From Planctomycetaceae bacterium (GTDB lineage Bacteria > Planctomycetota > Planctomycetia > Pirellulales > UBA1268), in assembly GCA_902629495.1 (NCBI GenBank), contig CACORA010000005.1, positions 14,009 through 78,008 of the forward strand: 64,000 nt of DNA, in the 5' to 3' direction. The notes below the pieces were generated by a model. That model saw only the letters and a program-made list of their open reading frames with translations. It had not been told where the DNA came from and made no database searches. A program made the position numbers and the translations under genes. Positions 38,444 through 48,217 of the stretch are shown one piece after another. Numbering within the stretch: the first letter of the stretch is position 1; every line of letters begins with the position of its first letter.

Positions 38444-41400
38444 TCAGTCAGAGATGCCAGCAGCTTTCTTGAGTTTTTTCATTTCAGATTTTCCGCCGTC
38501 GCTTACTGCAAATACAAACTTTGCAAGGTCAAGAAAGGCGTTGCGATCTTTCAACTGCGCGACAAGACCAACTGGCATAGTTGAAATGGGTTGCTCGATA
38601 ATATCATCGATATCGTCCATCGGTATGAGGCGTTTTTGCCCTTGGTCAGCAGGAAGACTGAGTACAATCTGAGTATCATCTTGGGAGACAAGGAATCCAG
38701 AGAGTAATTGTCCTTCAGCTGTAATGACATTGACAGACTGAAATCCCTTCTTAATTTTTTCAGATGGCCGAAGAATAGATTCGATAAGATGCTCTCTGGT
38801 CGATGCATCATCTTTTTCTGTCAGATGTGGTCCAAGCTGATAGCCATAAGACACAGCATGACAGGTCGCACAGGCGACTTTTTCGTTGAAAAACAGTTTG
38901 GCTCCTCGAACGGCATTACCACGGGTGGATGCATCGGCAACGAGTTGTTTCAGTGGCTCCTTGTTCAGCATTGATGGCAGTTGAGGATTGACTGGCTTAT
39001 CCTCAACAAGTGCTGGACGACTTCCCTCGGGGAATGGATGTTCCGCAATAAGTTCTTCTGGGTTATAGAACTTTCTACGTGAGCGAGTCTCTGATCGAAT
39101 TTTAGCGACGTCAGACTCACGAATAGTAGCTGCATCGTTTCCCCAACTATTACGCACGTAGGTGAGAACAGCAGCAATCTCACTATCAGTAAACATCATA
39201 CCAATGGCCGTCATTGGCGGGACACCACGGGCCGGTTCATATTGTTTGCCAGCGACGCGAATGGGTCCCCATATGCCATGTAATGTAAGTTTTATGAGCC
39301 TGTCTTTTTCACCGGTGACCCACTCACTTCCTACAAGTGGAGGGTAGATACCGGTAACACCCTTGCCATGGTCACGATGGCAGGTCATACAGGATCCTTC
39401 CTTGTAAAAAACCATCTGACCGAGCTCATAGACTCGTCGAAATTCCTTGTCAGAGAATTTTTTTGATTTTGTACGAACATTTTTTGGCTTCGCCGCACCT
39501 GGCAGTGTTCGTGCAAAGAGTTTTTCAACATCATCAATAATTTTATTACTGTCAAAAGCATTTGTATTTACTAACTGTTCAGCCTGATCACCTAATGTGA
39601 GCATGGCGCTGTTGAGGGCATTGCGAATCCATCGATCAGTAGGCTGAGATGCGACGGTGAGTGCTATTTCTGCACCGCGCTTTCCGCCAAGCCATGAAGC
39701 GGCCGAGAGTGCCTCAAGCCTGACTCGTGGATGAGGGTCTTGTGCTGCTTCAACAAGATAATGTTCAGGATGTTTGATGAGGTGCAGACAGTGCCTTACT
39801 ACTCGAACTGCAGCAGCTCGAACGCGATGATCTGAAGCTTTCATACAGCGATCAAGAAGTGTGAGAGAAGGCTGCTGGTGGCCCCACGTTGCCCAGAGTG
39901 ATTCAAGTTGAACTTGTACATCGGACGGATGTGCACTTGCAAAGGCCTCTGCTTTTGAAATGACAGCCGAGGCATCGCGTCCACGGAGTTCGCGTTGAGA
40001 ACGCTTCCGAGCATTCATTTCGGGCAGTTTTAGATTTTCAAATAAGATATCAAGAGAAGCCCCAGCAACTTTTGGTGGTGTGACAAGAGGTCGTGAAGGG
40101 TACGTAATGCGATAGATACGACCGTAGACAGAATTTCGAAGAGGATCGCGAGCACTATGTTGCATGTGCCCAATCAAGGTGTTGTGCCAGTCAAGAAAGT
40201 AAAGACTTCCATCAGGAGCAATCTCTAAATCGCATGGACGAAAATTACCATCTGAAGACTGAATGAGATTCTGACGAAACTGACCCTTGATTTCACTGCC
40301 ATCCTCAACCACAGAGAAATCTTTGATACCTAAAAATCCAATGGTGTTGGCGTAGAGATAATCACCCTGTACTTCATCCGGGAAGTGTCGTGAGGAAATG
40401 AATTCTGATCCAGATGTGGGTCGAATATGATGTTCGTAATTAAATTTTGAGACTTTTTCTATTTCCGCAGCATGTGGCATTTTGATGGAATACCCAAGCA
40501 TCCAAAAATGGGATCCTGAAGAGGCATCATTTACAAATGTCTGACCAAAAGCATCATGTGCAACACCCCATGGATTACTGACATCTGTTTGCATGACCCG
40601 CTCAACTTTCCAAGAGTGAGGATCGAAACGCCAGACCCCACCATCAGTCATTCGCTCTGGACCCCAAGGAGTTTCTACCTGAGAGTGAAGAAAGCGACCT
40701 TCACACATATAGATTCCCCCTCCATGATCACTATCAAAGGCTGAGATTGCATGATGCGTATCATGAGAGTCAAAACCATCCAGAAGATACTCAGTTGTGT
40801 CAGCTCGTGAATCTCCATCGGTATCTTTGAGCAGCATCAGAAATGGCTCCTGCGAGAGATACACACCCTCAGGTGTCAACTCAAAGCCGATGGGCATATG
40901 GAGGCCGTCTGCGAAAACTATTTCTTTGTCGGCTCGACCATCTCCATTGGTATCTTCATAAATGAGGATCTTGTCGTTTGGTCGGTCATCCCCCGGCTTG
41001 TAGTGGGGATAGCTTGGCAACGTTGATACCCAGAGTCGTCCCTGATTATCAAATCGCATCTGACATGGGTTTCCAAGGTTGGGAAACTGCTGTTCCGATG
41101 CAAATAGTGAGACAGCGTAGCCATCAGGCAGCGTAAACATCGGCATCAACTCAGCTTCTTGAGTGATATATGTTGTGCTCCCATTTTTTTCACTTTCAAC
41201 GTAGTTTGTCTCAACAGGCGACAACGAACGGCTCTGTGAGTCATCGACAGATAAGGAGGTCGTCTGTCTCTTGGCAATGCGCCAAATGTTTTGGTCCCGT
41301 AAGACCGTCATCTGACGAATTTTTTCTATTTCTTCGGGATAGTTGAAATTTCCATATGGTGCCCATCGACGACCGTATGCATGCACGCCGTTAAGCATGC

Positions 41401-42409
41401 GATAATCGTTCCGCCAAAACCATGCCTTGTCGGCGATAGCTCGATGGAGTACCGAGTTGTCTTGATCGTTTCCAGAGGGCTTTGCAAAAAGCTCTGCCAT
41501 AAGTAGAGAAGCTAATCGTTTATACCCATTCTGCGAGAGATGGACGCCGTTGATCGTGAGAGGTGTCGGACTTTCTGCAAACCAACGTTGCGTTGGCGTG
41601 AATAAATCAACAAAAGCTATGTTGTTTGTCCTTGCAACATCTGCCATGGCCTTCGAATAGGCAGCAAGCATCTGATTTCGTGCAGTCGCATCTGGGAGCG
41701 CAAAGTCATCACGATGCTCCATGGCGATGGGAGAAGCAAGGACAAGACGTGGTGCACGGGAGCCATCTTTTCGATAGCTTCGTGATAGAGTGTGATGAAC
41801 AAATGCATCCAGTTCGTCTTTAAAATTCTGAATACCATCCGAGCCTGCAAACGACTCATTAAAACCAAAAAAAGCAACAATAGTTGAGGCTTCTACAATG
41901 CGAAGCCATTCATCAGGCTGTGGGTAATGGCCTTCGCCAAAATGTCCATTGATCTCCGGATGGTATTTTTCAGCATTTGGAAACGCCCACGGATGATCAT
42001 TTCCTGAATCGGGACGAAAGCCAGCAGTGTGTCCAGGAAAACCCAGATTTCGAAACGTAATCGACTGCGTGGGGAATGCTCTGTACAGAAGTGTTTCAAA
42101 ATAGTTGTAGTGTTCCATTCGTTCTGCCAGTCCATTCCCAACAAATACAAGTGTTTCACCAGAATCAAGTGAAAGCGGTAGCGTTGTTGGTTGTGGTTTT
42201 CCTTCAACGTCAACAGGTTGATGGAATGAGGGCCGTTCCTGATTCTCCTGTTGTTGTTGCGTTGGGGTAATTGTCGAGAGGACTTCAATGCCATCACCTT
42301 CTACACTTTTGATTTCAGCTGCATCTCCAAACGTGGAGGTGAGAAAAACAAAGAGCATGGCTAGCAAGAACAGTTGTCGGGAAAAGACACGGAGCACAAA
42401 ACACCTCAA
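38444..42409 (-). CDS. Giant GDSL-like/propeller/HEAT/di-heme (PVC-type) protein
   Basis: This 1321-residue exported protein is a five-part mosaic. A signal peptide (about 1-30) precedes an SGNH-like domain (about 85-310), whose first block reads VFVGNGLAERM without the catalytic Ser of GDSL; FGFNESFAG and NGVHLSQNGY blocks remain. Next is a PVC-type beta-propeller (about 420-790; DTNGDGRADKEIVFADGL, SNPWGVAHDAFG, PDGSLYFLDWHNTLIGHMQ). HEAT-like repeats (about 830-960) follow. Two cytochrome c domains carry C1007-M-T-C1010-H1011 and C1180-A-T-C1183-H1184. It may link glycan binding or breakdown to electron transfer; unproven. A sulfatase follows after 18 bases. Confidence 0.92.
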   Translation of the reverse strand: MRCFVLRVFSRQLFLLAMLFVFLTSTFGDAAEIKSVEGDGIEVLSTITPTQQQQENQERPSFHQPVDVEGKPQPTTLPLSLDSGETLVFVGNGLAERMEHYNYFETLLYRAFPTQSITFRNLGFPGHTAGFRPDSGNDHPWAFPNAEKYHPEINGHFGEGHYPQPDEWLRIVEASTIVAFFGFNESFAGSDGIQNFKDELDAFVHHTLSRSYRKDGSRAPRLVLASPIAMEHRDDFALPDATARNQMLAAYSKAMADVARTNNIAFVDLFTPTQRWFAESPTPLTINGVHLSQNGYKRLASLLMAELFAKPSGNDQDNSVLHRAIADKAWFWRNDYRMLNGVHAYGRRWAPYGNFNYPEEIEKIRQMTVLRDQNIWRIAKRQTTSLSVDDSQSRSLSPVETNYVESEKNGSTTYITQEAELMPMFTLPDGYAVSLFASEQQFPNLGNPCQMRFDNQGRLWVSTLPSYPHYKPGDDRPNDKILIYEDTNGDGRADKEIVFADGLHMPIGFELTPEGVYLSQEPFLMLLKDTDGDSRADTTEYLLDGFDSHDTHHAISAFDSDHGGGIYMCEGRFLHSQVETPWGPERMTDGGVWRFDPHSWKVERVMQTDVSNPWGVAHDAFGQTFVNDASSGSHFWMLGYSIKMPHAAEIEKVSKFNYEHHIRPTSGSEFISSRHFPDEVQGDYLYANTIGFLGIKDFSVVEDGSEIKGQFRQNLIQSSDGNFRPCDLEIAPDGSLYFLDWHNTLIGHMQHSARDPLRNSVYGRIYRITYPSRPLVTPPKVAGASLDILFENLKLPEMNARKRSQRELRGRDASAVISKAEAFASAHPSDVQVQLESLWATWGHQQPSLTLLDRCMKASDHRVRAAAVRVVRHCLHLIKHPEHYLVEAAQDPHPRVRLEALSAASWLGGKRGAEIALTVASQPTDRWIRNALNSAMLTLGDQAEQLVNTNAFDSNKIIDDVEKLFARTLPGAAKPKNVRTKSKKFSDKEFRRVYELGQMVFYKEGSCMTCHRDHGKGVTGIYPPLVGSEWVTGEKDRLIKLTLHGIWGPIRVAGKQYEPARGVPPMTAIGMMFTDSEIAAVLTYVRNSWGNDAATIRESDVAKIRSETRSRRKFYNPEELIAEHPFPEGSRPALVEDKPVNPQLPSMLNKEPLKQLVADASTRGNAVRGAKLFFNEKVACATCHAVSYGYQLGPHLTEKDDASTREHLIESILRPSEKIKKGFQSVNVITAEGQLLSGFLVSQDDTQIVLSLPADQGQKRLIPMDDIDDIIEQPISTMPVGLVAQLKDRNAFLDLAKFVFAVSDGGKSEMKKLKKAAGISD

Positions 42410-42751
42410 AGGAAAAAAGGCGAAGAAATAAATAAAAAAGTCTGGTACTTAGTTAGAACCTATCACACTGTATTCTAGAAGGTGATGAGAGAAAAACACG
42501 CAAAAAGACGTGCGTTCAGCGTATGCGCCTACAAAATCAATACGTGGAAAGTGTTTAGGCAGTTAGCAGATTCATCAACAGCATCATCCATATGTTGCAA
42601 ACTGTACTTTCAATGGAAAATCCCTCGACCGTCCATTTCTCTACTGGTTGGAGATTGCAGCAGGAGGAACACTTTGTTTCCAGATGAGTAGTATTGCTCA
42701 GACATGGACTGACGTCCGCCCGCCGTCACATGGAGCACAGGGATTATAAAA
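42410..42751. other. Intergenic region, no supported gene
   Basis: This is 342 bases between two minus-strand genes. A 69-codon plus-strand frame exists (42482-42691) but its product is Cys/Arg/Ser-rich without family features. The segment probably contains the promoter and leader of the giant heme protein gene. No RNA gene or strong terminator was seen. Confidence 0.5.
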
Positions 42752-44527
42752 TCATTGCTCAATTCTCTTAAGCAATAGAAGACGGAAATCCATGACCTGT
42801 GCTCCTGGGATATTACTTGCTTGGAGTTTCAATTTGCCCCGACCCTTTTTGAGTCGGATCGTACCAAGTGTCATCCGACGAAAGTTTTTTACATATGATT
42901 CTGTGCGTTCAAAGCGATCGTGTTCCATACCGGAGAGGGGTGGATCATGCGGTTCGCTGATTTTTCCGATTAAAGCAGAGTCTCCAAAACTGAGTGTTAT
43001 GGTAGAGCCAATATCTTTCTTCGGGCAGGTGTAGAAAATATCGACCTGATACGTGCCTGTCATCCCAACATTGCATTCCCACGTGATAGCATCTTCGATG
43101 TGTGTCCAGTTTGTAAAAAAAGAGTTATTTGGAAAACGATTGGACCGTTCAATATGCCCATGAGCGACTCCATCACGAGCGGGGATCTGTGTGAGATCCG
43201 TATCAGGATGACCAATTGTGAAAGGGCGATGATCAAATTCTTTTCCGTAATCAACGAGTAAATCCTTGCGAAAGGTCTCAGCTATCTTCTTGAGTTTTTT
43301 TTCAACATCAGGCTGTTCTTTGTTGATCGCGACGTTCTGTCCAGGATCTGAATATATGTCGTAGAGCTGTCCATTATGATCAAGGCGAAACCGTTGTGTT
43401 CTTACAGATATTTTATTCTTCCAATGATGCACAAGAGTACGATCGATTGTGCGTGAGGCACCTGAGAGAAGAGGTGCAACACTCACGCCATCAAGCGGAT
43501 TGGTTCCAACGACCTGGACTCCTGCCAATTCAGTGAGTGTTGGCATTAAGTCCATGACAGAACAGATCTCAGGAATCTTCGTACCTGCCTCTATCTTAGA
43601 TGACCAACGAATAAATAATGGCGATCGAACACCACCTTCATCCGTTGATCCCTTCCGTCCTCGCATTCCACCATTCCACCGAGCGCCATTGGGCCCGTTA
43701 TCACAAAAGTAGACTACAATGGTGTTATCAGCCAGCTTGAGTTCATCAATTTTGGCGAGAAGACGACCGACATTCCAGTCAATATTTTCACACATAGCAA
43801 GTGCTGCTCTGGTGTGATTGATTTTTTCAGATTGCTTCTTGGGATGATCTTGAGTCAGTTGCTTGTCTTTAAATTTTTCCCACCATGTATTGGGAACCTG
43901 CATGGGTGAATGTGGTGTGTTGTATGGAAGATAAATGAAAAATGGTTCGTGCTGATGCTGTTCAATATATGAAAGAGCACGATCCGTAAGGTCATCGACA
44001 ATAAATCCGTTGCCAGTCACAAGTTGACCATTGTGTTCAAGCATTGGACTGAAGTAGTTGCCCCAGTGACCCGAACAAAAACCATAGAATTCCTCAAAGC
44101 CACGAGCATTCGGATGGTAAGGATACTGCATGCCGCTATGCCATTTTCCAAAAGCAGCTGTTTTGTAACCAGCATTTTGAAAAAGCTCACTGATCATCGT
44201 TTCATCAGCATTCACTCGCTCCCCACCCTCTGATGTGGAATACACCCCACAGCGAACATGATGCCGGCCTGTAAGAAATTCAGCGCGTGTTGGTGAGCAG
44301 ACAGGACTTACGTAAAAGCGATCGAACTGTGCGCCGCTGCGAGCGAGGCGATCAATATTTGGTGTCTCAATAGCAGTATTACCATGAAGGCTCAGGTCGC
44401 CCCATCCTTGGTCATCGGTGAGAATAACCACAATGTTTGGATGTTCCTGAGCACGACTTGTGTCCAGTGGAAGTGATAATCCAACCAGAACAAACCACGA
44501 CATGATATACAGTTGATTCTTGAACAT
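42752..44527 (-). CDS. Arylsulfatase with C-terminal accessory domain
   Basis: The 591-residue protein has a signal peptide (about 1-26), LTDDQGWGDLSLHGN with metal aspartates 38-39, formylglycine motif C77-S-P-T-R81, GKWHSG and FCDNGPNGARWNGGMRGRKGS. The catalytic part ends near 430. About 130 further residues (VAHGHIERSNRFPNNSF onward, with TGTYQVDIFYTCPKKDIG and GTIRLKKGRGKLKLQA) look like a beta-sandwich carbohydrate-binding-type module. It is transcribed 68 bases after the YVTN/heme gene. Confidence 0.92.
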   Translation of the reverse strand: MFKNQLYIMSWFVLVGLSLPLDTSRAQEHPNIVVILTDDQGWGDLSLHGNTAIETPNIDRLARSGAQFDRFYVSPVCSPTRAEFLTGRHHVRCGVYSTSEGGERVNADETMISELFQNAGYKTAAFGKWHSGMQYPYHPNARGFEEFYGFCSGHWGNYFSPMLEHNGQLVTGNGFIVDDLTDRALSYIEQHQHEPFFIYLPYNTPHSPMQVPNTWWEKFKDKQLTQDHPKKQSEKINHTRAALAMCENIDWNVGRLLAKIDELKLADNTIVVYFCDNGPNGARWNGGMRGRKGSTDEGGVRSPLFIRWSSKIEAGTKIPEICSVMDLMPTLTELAGVQVVGTNPLDGVSVAPLLSGASRTIDRTLVHHWKNKISVRTQRFRLDHNGQLYDIYSDPGQNVAINKEQPDVEKKLKKIAETFRKDLLVDYGKEFDHRPFTIGHPDTDLTQIPARDGVAHGHIERSNRFPNNSFFTNWTHIEDAITWECNVGMTGTYQVDIFYTCPKKDIGSTITLSFGDSALIGKISEPHDPPLSGMEHDRFERTESYVKNFRRMTLGTIRLKKGRGKLKLQASNIPGAQVMDFRLLLLKRIEQ

Positions 44528-44595
44528 ATAAGATTCTCAAGAGACAAAAAGAAGAGGAAAAGCAAACGATTCGCAATGCTCGAATAGGTACGATT

Positions 44596-47500
44596 CTATG
44601 AAGATGACTCTGAAGCACGAATCATTCGCACGTGGACTGGTTCAGGCAGCCCGATGACCATGTCCAGTGTATCTTTATCAATAAGCGTGTAACGAATTAA
44701 GATACCCCCCTGCGTTCCATCACCTTCAGTGAACCCAAGGCGGAGAATTGCTTTACCATCCTTATTAAACTCCCATGTTCCTCGATGAGATGAGCCCGTG
44801 CTATCAGCACCAACATGGAGAATATCTCCATCAGCAGCATTCACGCTTATCAGGGAGACCGTTGTTCTTGTTCTGGATTCAGACCTCTGCTCAATCACTC
44901 GTTCTTTGATTTGCCACCGAAATGTGAATCGAAGCCCTTTGCCGCCTGAGTCTTTATCTACCCAAGTCCCTAAAAGTGACGACCAGTTGTTTTGCTGAAG
45001 TATTGAGGCGAGCGTCTGTGCGGGTGCAGTATCTTTTACATGAACAATAAAGTCATTACTGAACTGCCCATCTGGATTTTGTAGCTGTAATAAATGCATG
45101 CCTCCATCTGGAAGGTCTGCCAGTTGTATGGAAATCAGCTCATTCTTCCGAAGTGAAAGAATACTTTCCGCGCGTGAGCCGTCGAGATATACCTGAGCAT
45201 TTTTCTTGATGTGACGACCACTGATCTCCATTGTTTTGTTATTGGGGTGAAGAACGGGAAAAGACTGCGGCCCACGTTGTTTTTCAATAGAGCCAACGGT
45301 CCAGATGGCTGGCTGAGGAGAATCAACATTACAGTTTTTTCCGTGCCGTGCTGTCAGAGTCATAATGAGTTCACCTTCCCGCACTCGCTCTAGGAGCTCA
45401 TCGTGCTTTATTGACAATATCCCAGAGGCATTTCGGTAGACGTTATCAGCATCCAACTGAAGATGGATTCGTTGTGGAAGAGTATCCTTGATCAGCACAC
45501 CATCTGCTTCCAAGACAATAGCACCTTGTTCTGACGCACGCTCGAGAGCGCCTAGGAGATCAGCCTGTGCATCGCTGTTGGATGATTCTTTGCTAAGAGT
45601 CAGTTGTCTTCCAAAGGCTCCTGAAAAGCCAGTACTCATCTCAAGCACCATATCCCAAACAGGATTAAATCGTTCTCGACCGCCCCAGGAAAAACGCCAG
45701 ATTTTTTCTTCAGATTGACCTTTGTCAGCAACACGACTGTAAAAAGGAAAATCAATAATATTCAGCCGTCCTTGGGGCAGAATTAGAAACCGGTCATACG
45801 CGCCACGCCATGTGGGTGCATCCATACCGGTGCCGGGAGTATTCGTGCTCACAAGGTGGGGCATGCGATGGCAGTTCCCACAGATATTAGCTTTTTTCTT
45901 TGATGGATCGTCATCACCAAGAATATGAAATAATTCAAAACCTTTTCTTGCTCGCTCAGTGACAACGCTTGTGTACGGTCGACGTTGTGATGGAGGAAAT
46001 GGAATGCTGAGTAGAAATCGCGCCATATCATCTCTTTGTTCAGAAGATAAACGTCCGATTTTTCCTTCATCATTTCGTTGTTTGTCATCGACAAAAATCA
46101 TTGTTGAAGCGAGCCCACCATCAATGAGGTGACGGATTCGACTCAGAGGATTGAGTAAGTCAGTATTTGGTTCATCACTGCCATGAACATTTGCACTATT
46201 ATTTCCACCATAGGGATCACCTGGAATGCCATCCCAGTGATAGGGTTCTGTATCTCGAAGACCACGAACTGGCATGGTCGAGCGTGGCATAATCTGATTT
46301 CCACCTGTGACAATGGGTGTTTTTAAAACCCACAGGAGCTGGTCAGTATGCCCATCAGGATGACAGCTCGCACACGAAAATGTCCCAGTGGATGAACTCG
46401 ATGCCGTTTCAAAGGCGATTCGACCGCGTTTGATTGCTGGTGGGGTCGGATCCGCAAGAGCTATCGTTGTTTGCACATGTGGTGTCCGCGAATCAGTCAG
46501 GTCAATCAGGCTGACTGAGTTGGCGACAGCATTGAAAACCCAGGCTGACTGTAGTGTTCCGTGGTGATGATCAAGAACAATTCCACGTGGCACCGCATCG
46601 ACATCCACAGAGCCCAATACTTCGCCACTCTTCGCATTGATCGTAAGAATTTTATCAGATCCAGCAGATGAGATGACAAGTGTTGTGCCATCGTCACTGA
46701 CTTGTACTGCAAATGGTGTTGCAACAGCAGCGTCTGGATCAGGGTGAATGGGTGGAAGTGGCTCCAGATCAATGCGGTGAATCGTATCAACTGATCCGTG
46801 TGCATTAAAACGGACGCGGGTTATTTGATTAAGGAATGCCCGATTGTCAAGTTCTTTCAACGAATGCTGCTGTGTACCTGCACGACCGTTCAGATGGTTT
46901 TGTGCATCGGTTTGAGTAATGAACACAGTGCCCGCTGAATCAACAGTCACTCCATAGAGTAACGTACCGAGCGATTCAACAGTCTCTACAAGCTTATCGG
47001 TTGTGGTATCGAATACGAACAGATCGCGGTCTGGAACTTTCGGGTGTTTGATGATGTCAACGACGTGGCCGATGGAAAGCACATTGTTGTGGGTGATGGA
47101 ATGTTCCCACGCATCAAATGTGATGAGATTGTCATCGATCGACTCTTTCCTGCCGCCTGAAAGCTGTGTTTTGTTATTTGACTCGAAGGGCACGACATAC
47201 AGGTGGCCATTGCTCACTGTTATAGCTCGAGGATCCTGGGCAGGAATGGTGAGTTTCTTTGTGATGCGACGCGTTTTGACATCAATAACAGCAATTTGAT
47301 TCTCTGATGAGAGTGCGACATATGCTTTTTCATTGCTAGCAAATGCAATCCCAACAGGTTCATCAAAAGTGGTTGCTCGATCAGGATTAAACTCCTGAAC
47401 AGTAGCAATGATATTGAGATAGGATGGGCTATCGGGATCATTGTCAATCACACTGACTGAGTCGGAAACATGATTGGACACCCAGACTTCAAGTCCATCA

Positions 47501-47829
47501 GGGCGGATAGCCAAGCTGACTGGGTCGACGCCAACTGCAATCCGATCAATGACCATGCATGTGGTGATGTCAATAATGTCAACGGTGTCTGCAGCCGTGT
47601 TCGTAACGAAAACATGGTCACGGCACAGAGCAATGGGTCTCGAGTGAGGGCTCACAAATATAGGATGACCAACCTCACGCTGCTTTGTGAAAACACCATC
47701 CTCTTTTCCCTGACTGACTGGAGCAGCTCTGACGCTCGTAGAAAGAACGAGCGGAATCCATTGAAGAACACTGAGTCCTGTGATTGAAAGAATGAAAAAC
47801 AGCTGAAACGATCGGATCGGTTTCTTCAT
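44596..47829 (-). CDS. YVTN beta-propeller di-heme cytochrome, exported
   Basis: I start at MKKPIRSFQ, preceded by AAAGGA; an upstream extension of 85 residues is unlikely. The 1077-residue product has a signal peptide (about 1-34) and a seven-bladed-type YVTN propeller (about 60-450; e.g. AADTVDIIDITTCMVIDRIAVG, IRPDGLEVWVSNHVSDSVSV). Two heme c sites follow: C486-A-S-C489-H490 and C650-G-N-C653-H654, in a region resembling di-heme peroxidase/MauG-like 'cytochrome c peroxidase' proteins. The C-terminal 300 residues include an Ig-like (IPT/TIG) segment and a lipocalin-like barrel. Probably a periplasmic redox protein. Confidence 0.88.
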   Translation of the reverse strand: MKKPIRSFQLFFILSITGLSVLQWIPLVLSTSVRAAPVSQGKEDGVFTKQREVGHPIFVSPHSRPIALCRDHVFVTNTAADTVDIIDITTCMVIDRIAVGVDPVSLAIRPDGLEVWVSNHVSDSVSVIDNDPDSPSYLNIIATVQEFNPDRATTFDEPVGIAFASNEKAYVALSSENQIAVIDVKTRRITKKLTIPAQDPRAITVSNGHLYVVPFESNNKTQLSGGRKESIDDNLITFDAWEHSITHNNVLSIGHVVDIIKHPKVPDRDLFVFDTTTDKLVETVESLGTLLYGVTVDSAGTVFITQTDAQNHLNGRAGTQQHSLKELDNRAFLNQITRVRFNAHGSVDTIHRIDLEPLPPIHPDPDAAVATPFAVQVSDDGTTLVISSAGSDKILTINAKSGEVLGSVDVDAVPRGIVLDHHHGTLQSAWVFNAVANSVSLIDLTDSRTPHVQTTIALADPTPPAIKRGRIAFETASSSSTGTFSCASCHPDGHTDQLLWVLKTPIVTGGNQIMPRSTMPVRGLRDTEPYHWDGIPGDPYGGNNSANVHGSDEPNTDLLNPLSRIRHLIDGGLASTMIFVDDKQRNDEGKIGRLSSEQRDDMARFLLSIPFPPSQRRPYTSVVTERARKGFELFHILGDDDPSKKKANICGNCHRMPHLVSTNTPGTGMDAPTWRGAYDRFLILPQGRLNIIDFPFYSRVADKGQSEEKIWRFSWGGRERFNPVWDMVLEMSTGFSGAFGRQLTLSKESSNSDAQADLLGALERASEQGAIVLEADGVLIKDTLPQRIHLQLDADNVYRNASGILSIKHDELLERVREGELIMTLTARHGKNCNVDSPQPAIWTVGSIEKQRGPQSFPVLHPNNKTMEISGRHIKKNAQVYLDGSRAESILSLRKNELISIQLADLPDGGMHLLQLQNPDGQFSNDFIVHVKDTAPAQTLASILQQNNWSSLLGTWVDKDSGGKGLRFTFRWQIKERVIEQRSESRTRTTVSLISVNAADGDILHVGADSTGSSHRGTWEFNKDGKAILRLGFTEGDGTQGGILIRYTLIDKDTLDMVIGLPEPVHVRMIRASESSS

Positions 47830-48217
47830 GTGTTTTTCCTTTATTTCTTTCACTAAGTAACAAAAGATGGAAAATACGAGAACAACTAAGAAACGTATTG
47901 TAAAGGAGATTGGGTGGCAGGTGGATTGTTCTTTTGTGGATTTGTAAAGAGGCTGTGTTGGGATGGTACTGTGAGTCATCAAGATACTATTTTTTCTGAC
48001 AAACACACATCTCTTAACCACGCGTTGACCATATTCGTGGACATAAGAAGATGAGAAAGAAAACATATGAGATTCACGGATCACTCCCTCTATTTAGCAT
48101 GATTTGCCGCCGTTTTAGCGAGAAGCTATCTTTATATTATGGATATGGTTTTTGTTATGTCTCGTAGTGAAATAGTGGTGATTTCATTGCATTGCATTTG
48201 AGAGGATAACGTATCCC
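47830..48217. other. Divergent promoter region
   Basis: 388 bases separate the divergent YVTN/heme gene and the DUF1552 gene. No supported gene lies inside. A possible plus-strand sigma-70 promoter is TTGCCG (48104-48109), 17 bases, TATCTT (48127-48132); each box matches four of six consensus bases. The DUF1552 ATG follows AGAGGATAACG. Confidence 0.35.

Noticed and set aside
42482..42691. 69-codon plus-strand frame in the 342-base gap
   Set aside because: Cys/Arg/Ser-rich random-looking product and no good ribosome site.
47830..48084. 85-residue N-terminal extension of the YVTN/heme protein
   Set aside because: The internal ATG has AAAGGA and begins a good signal peptide; the extension would place a second hydrophobic segment before it.
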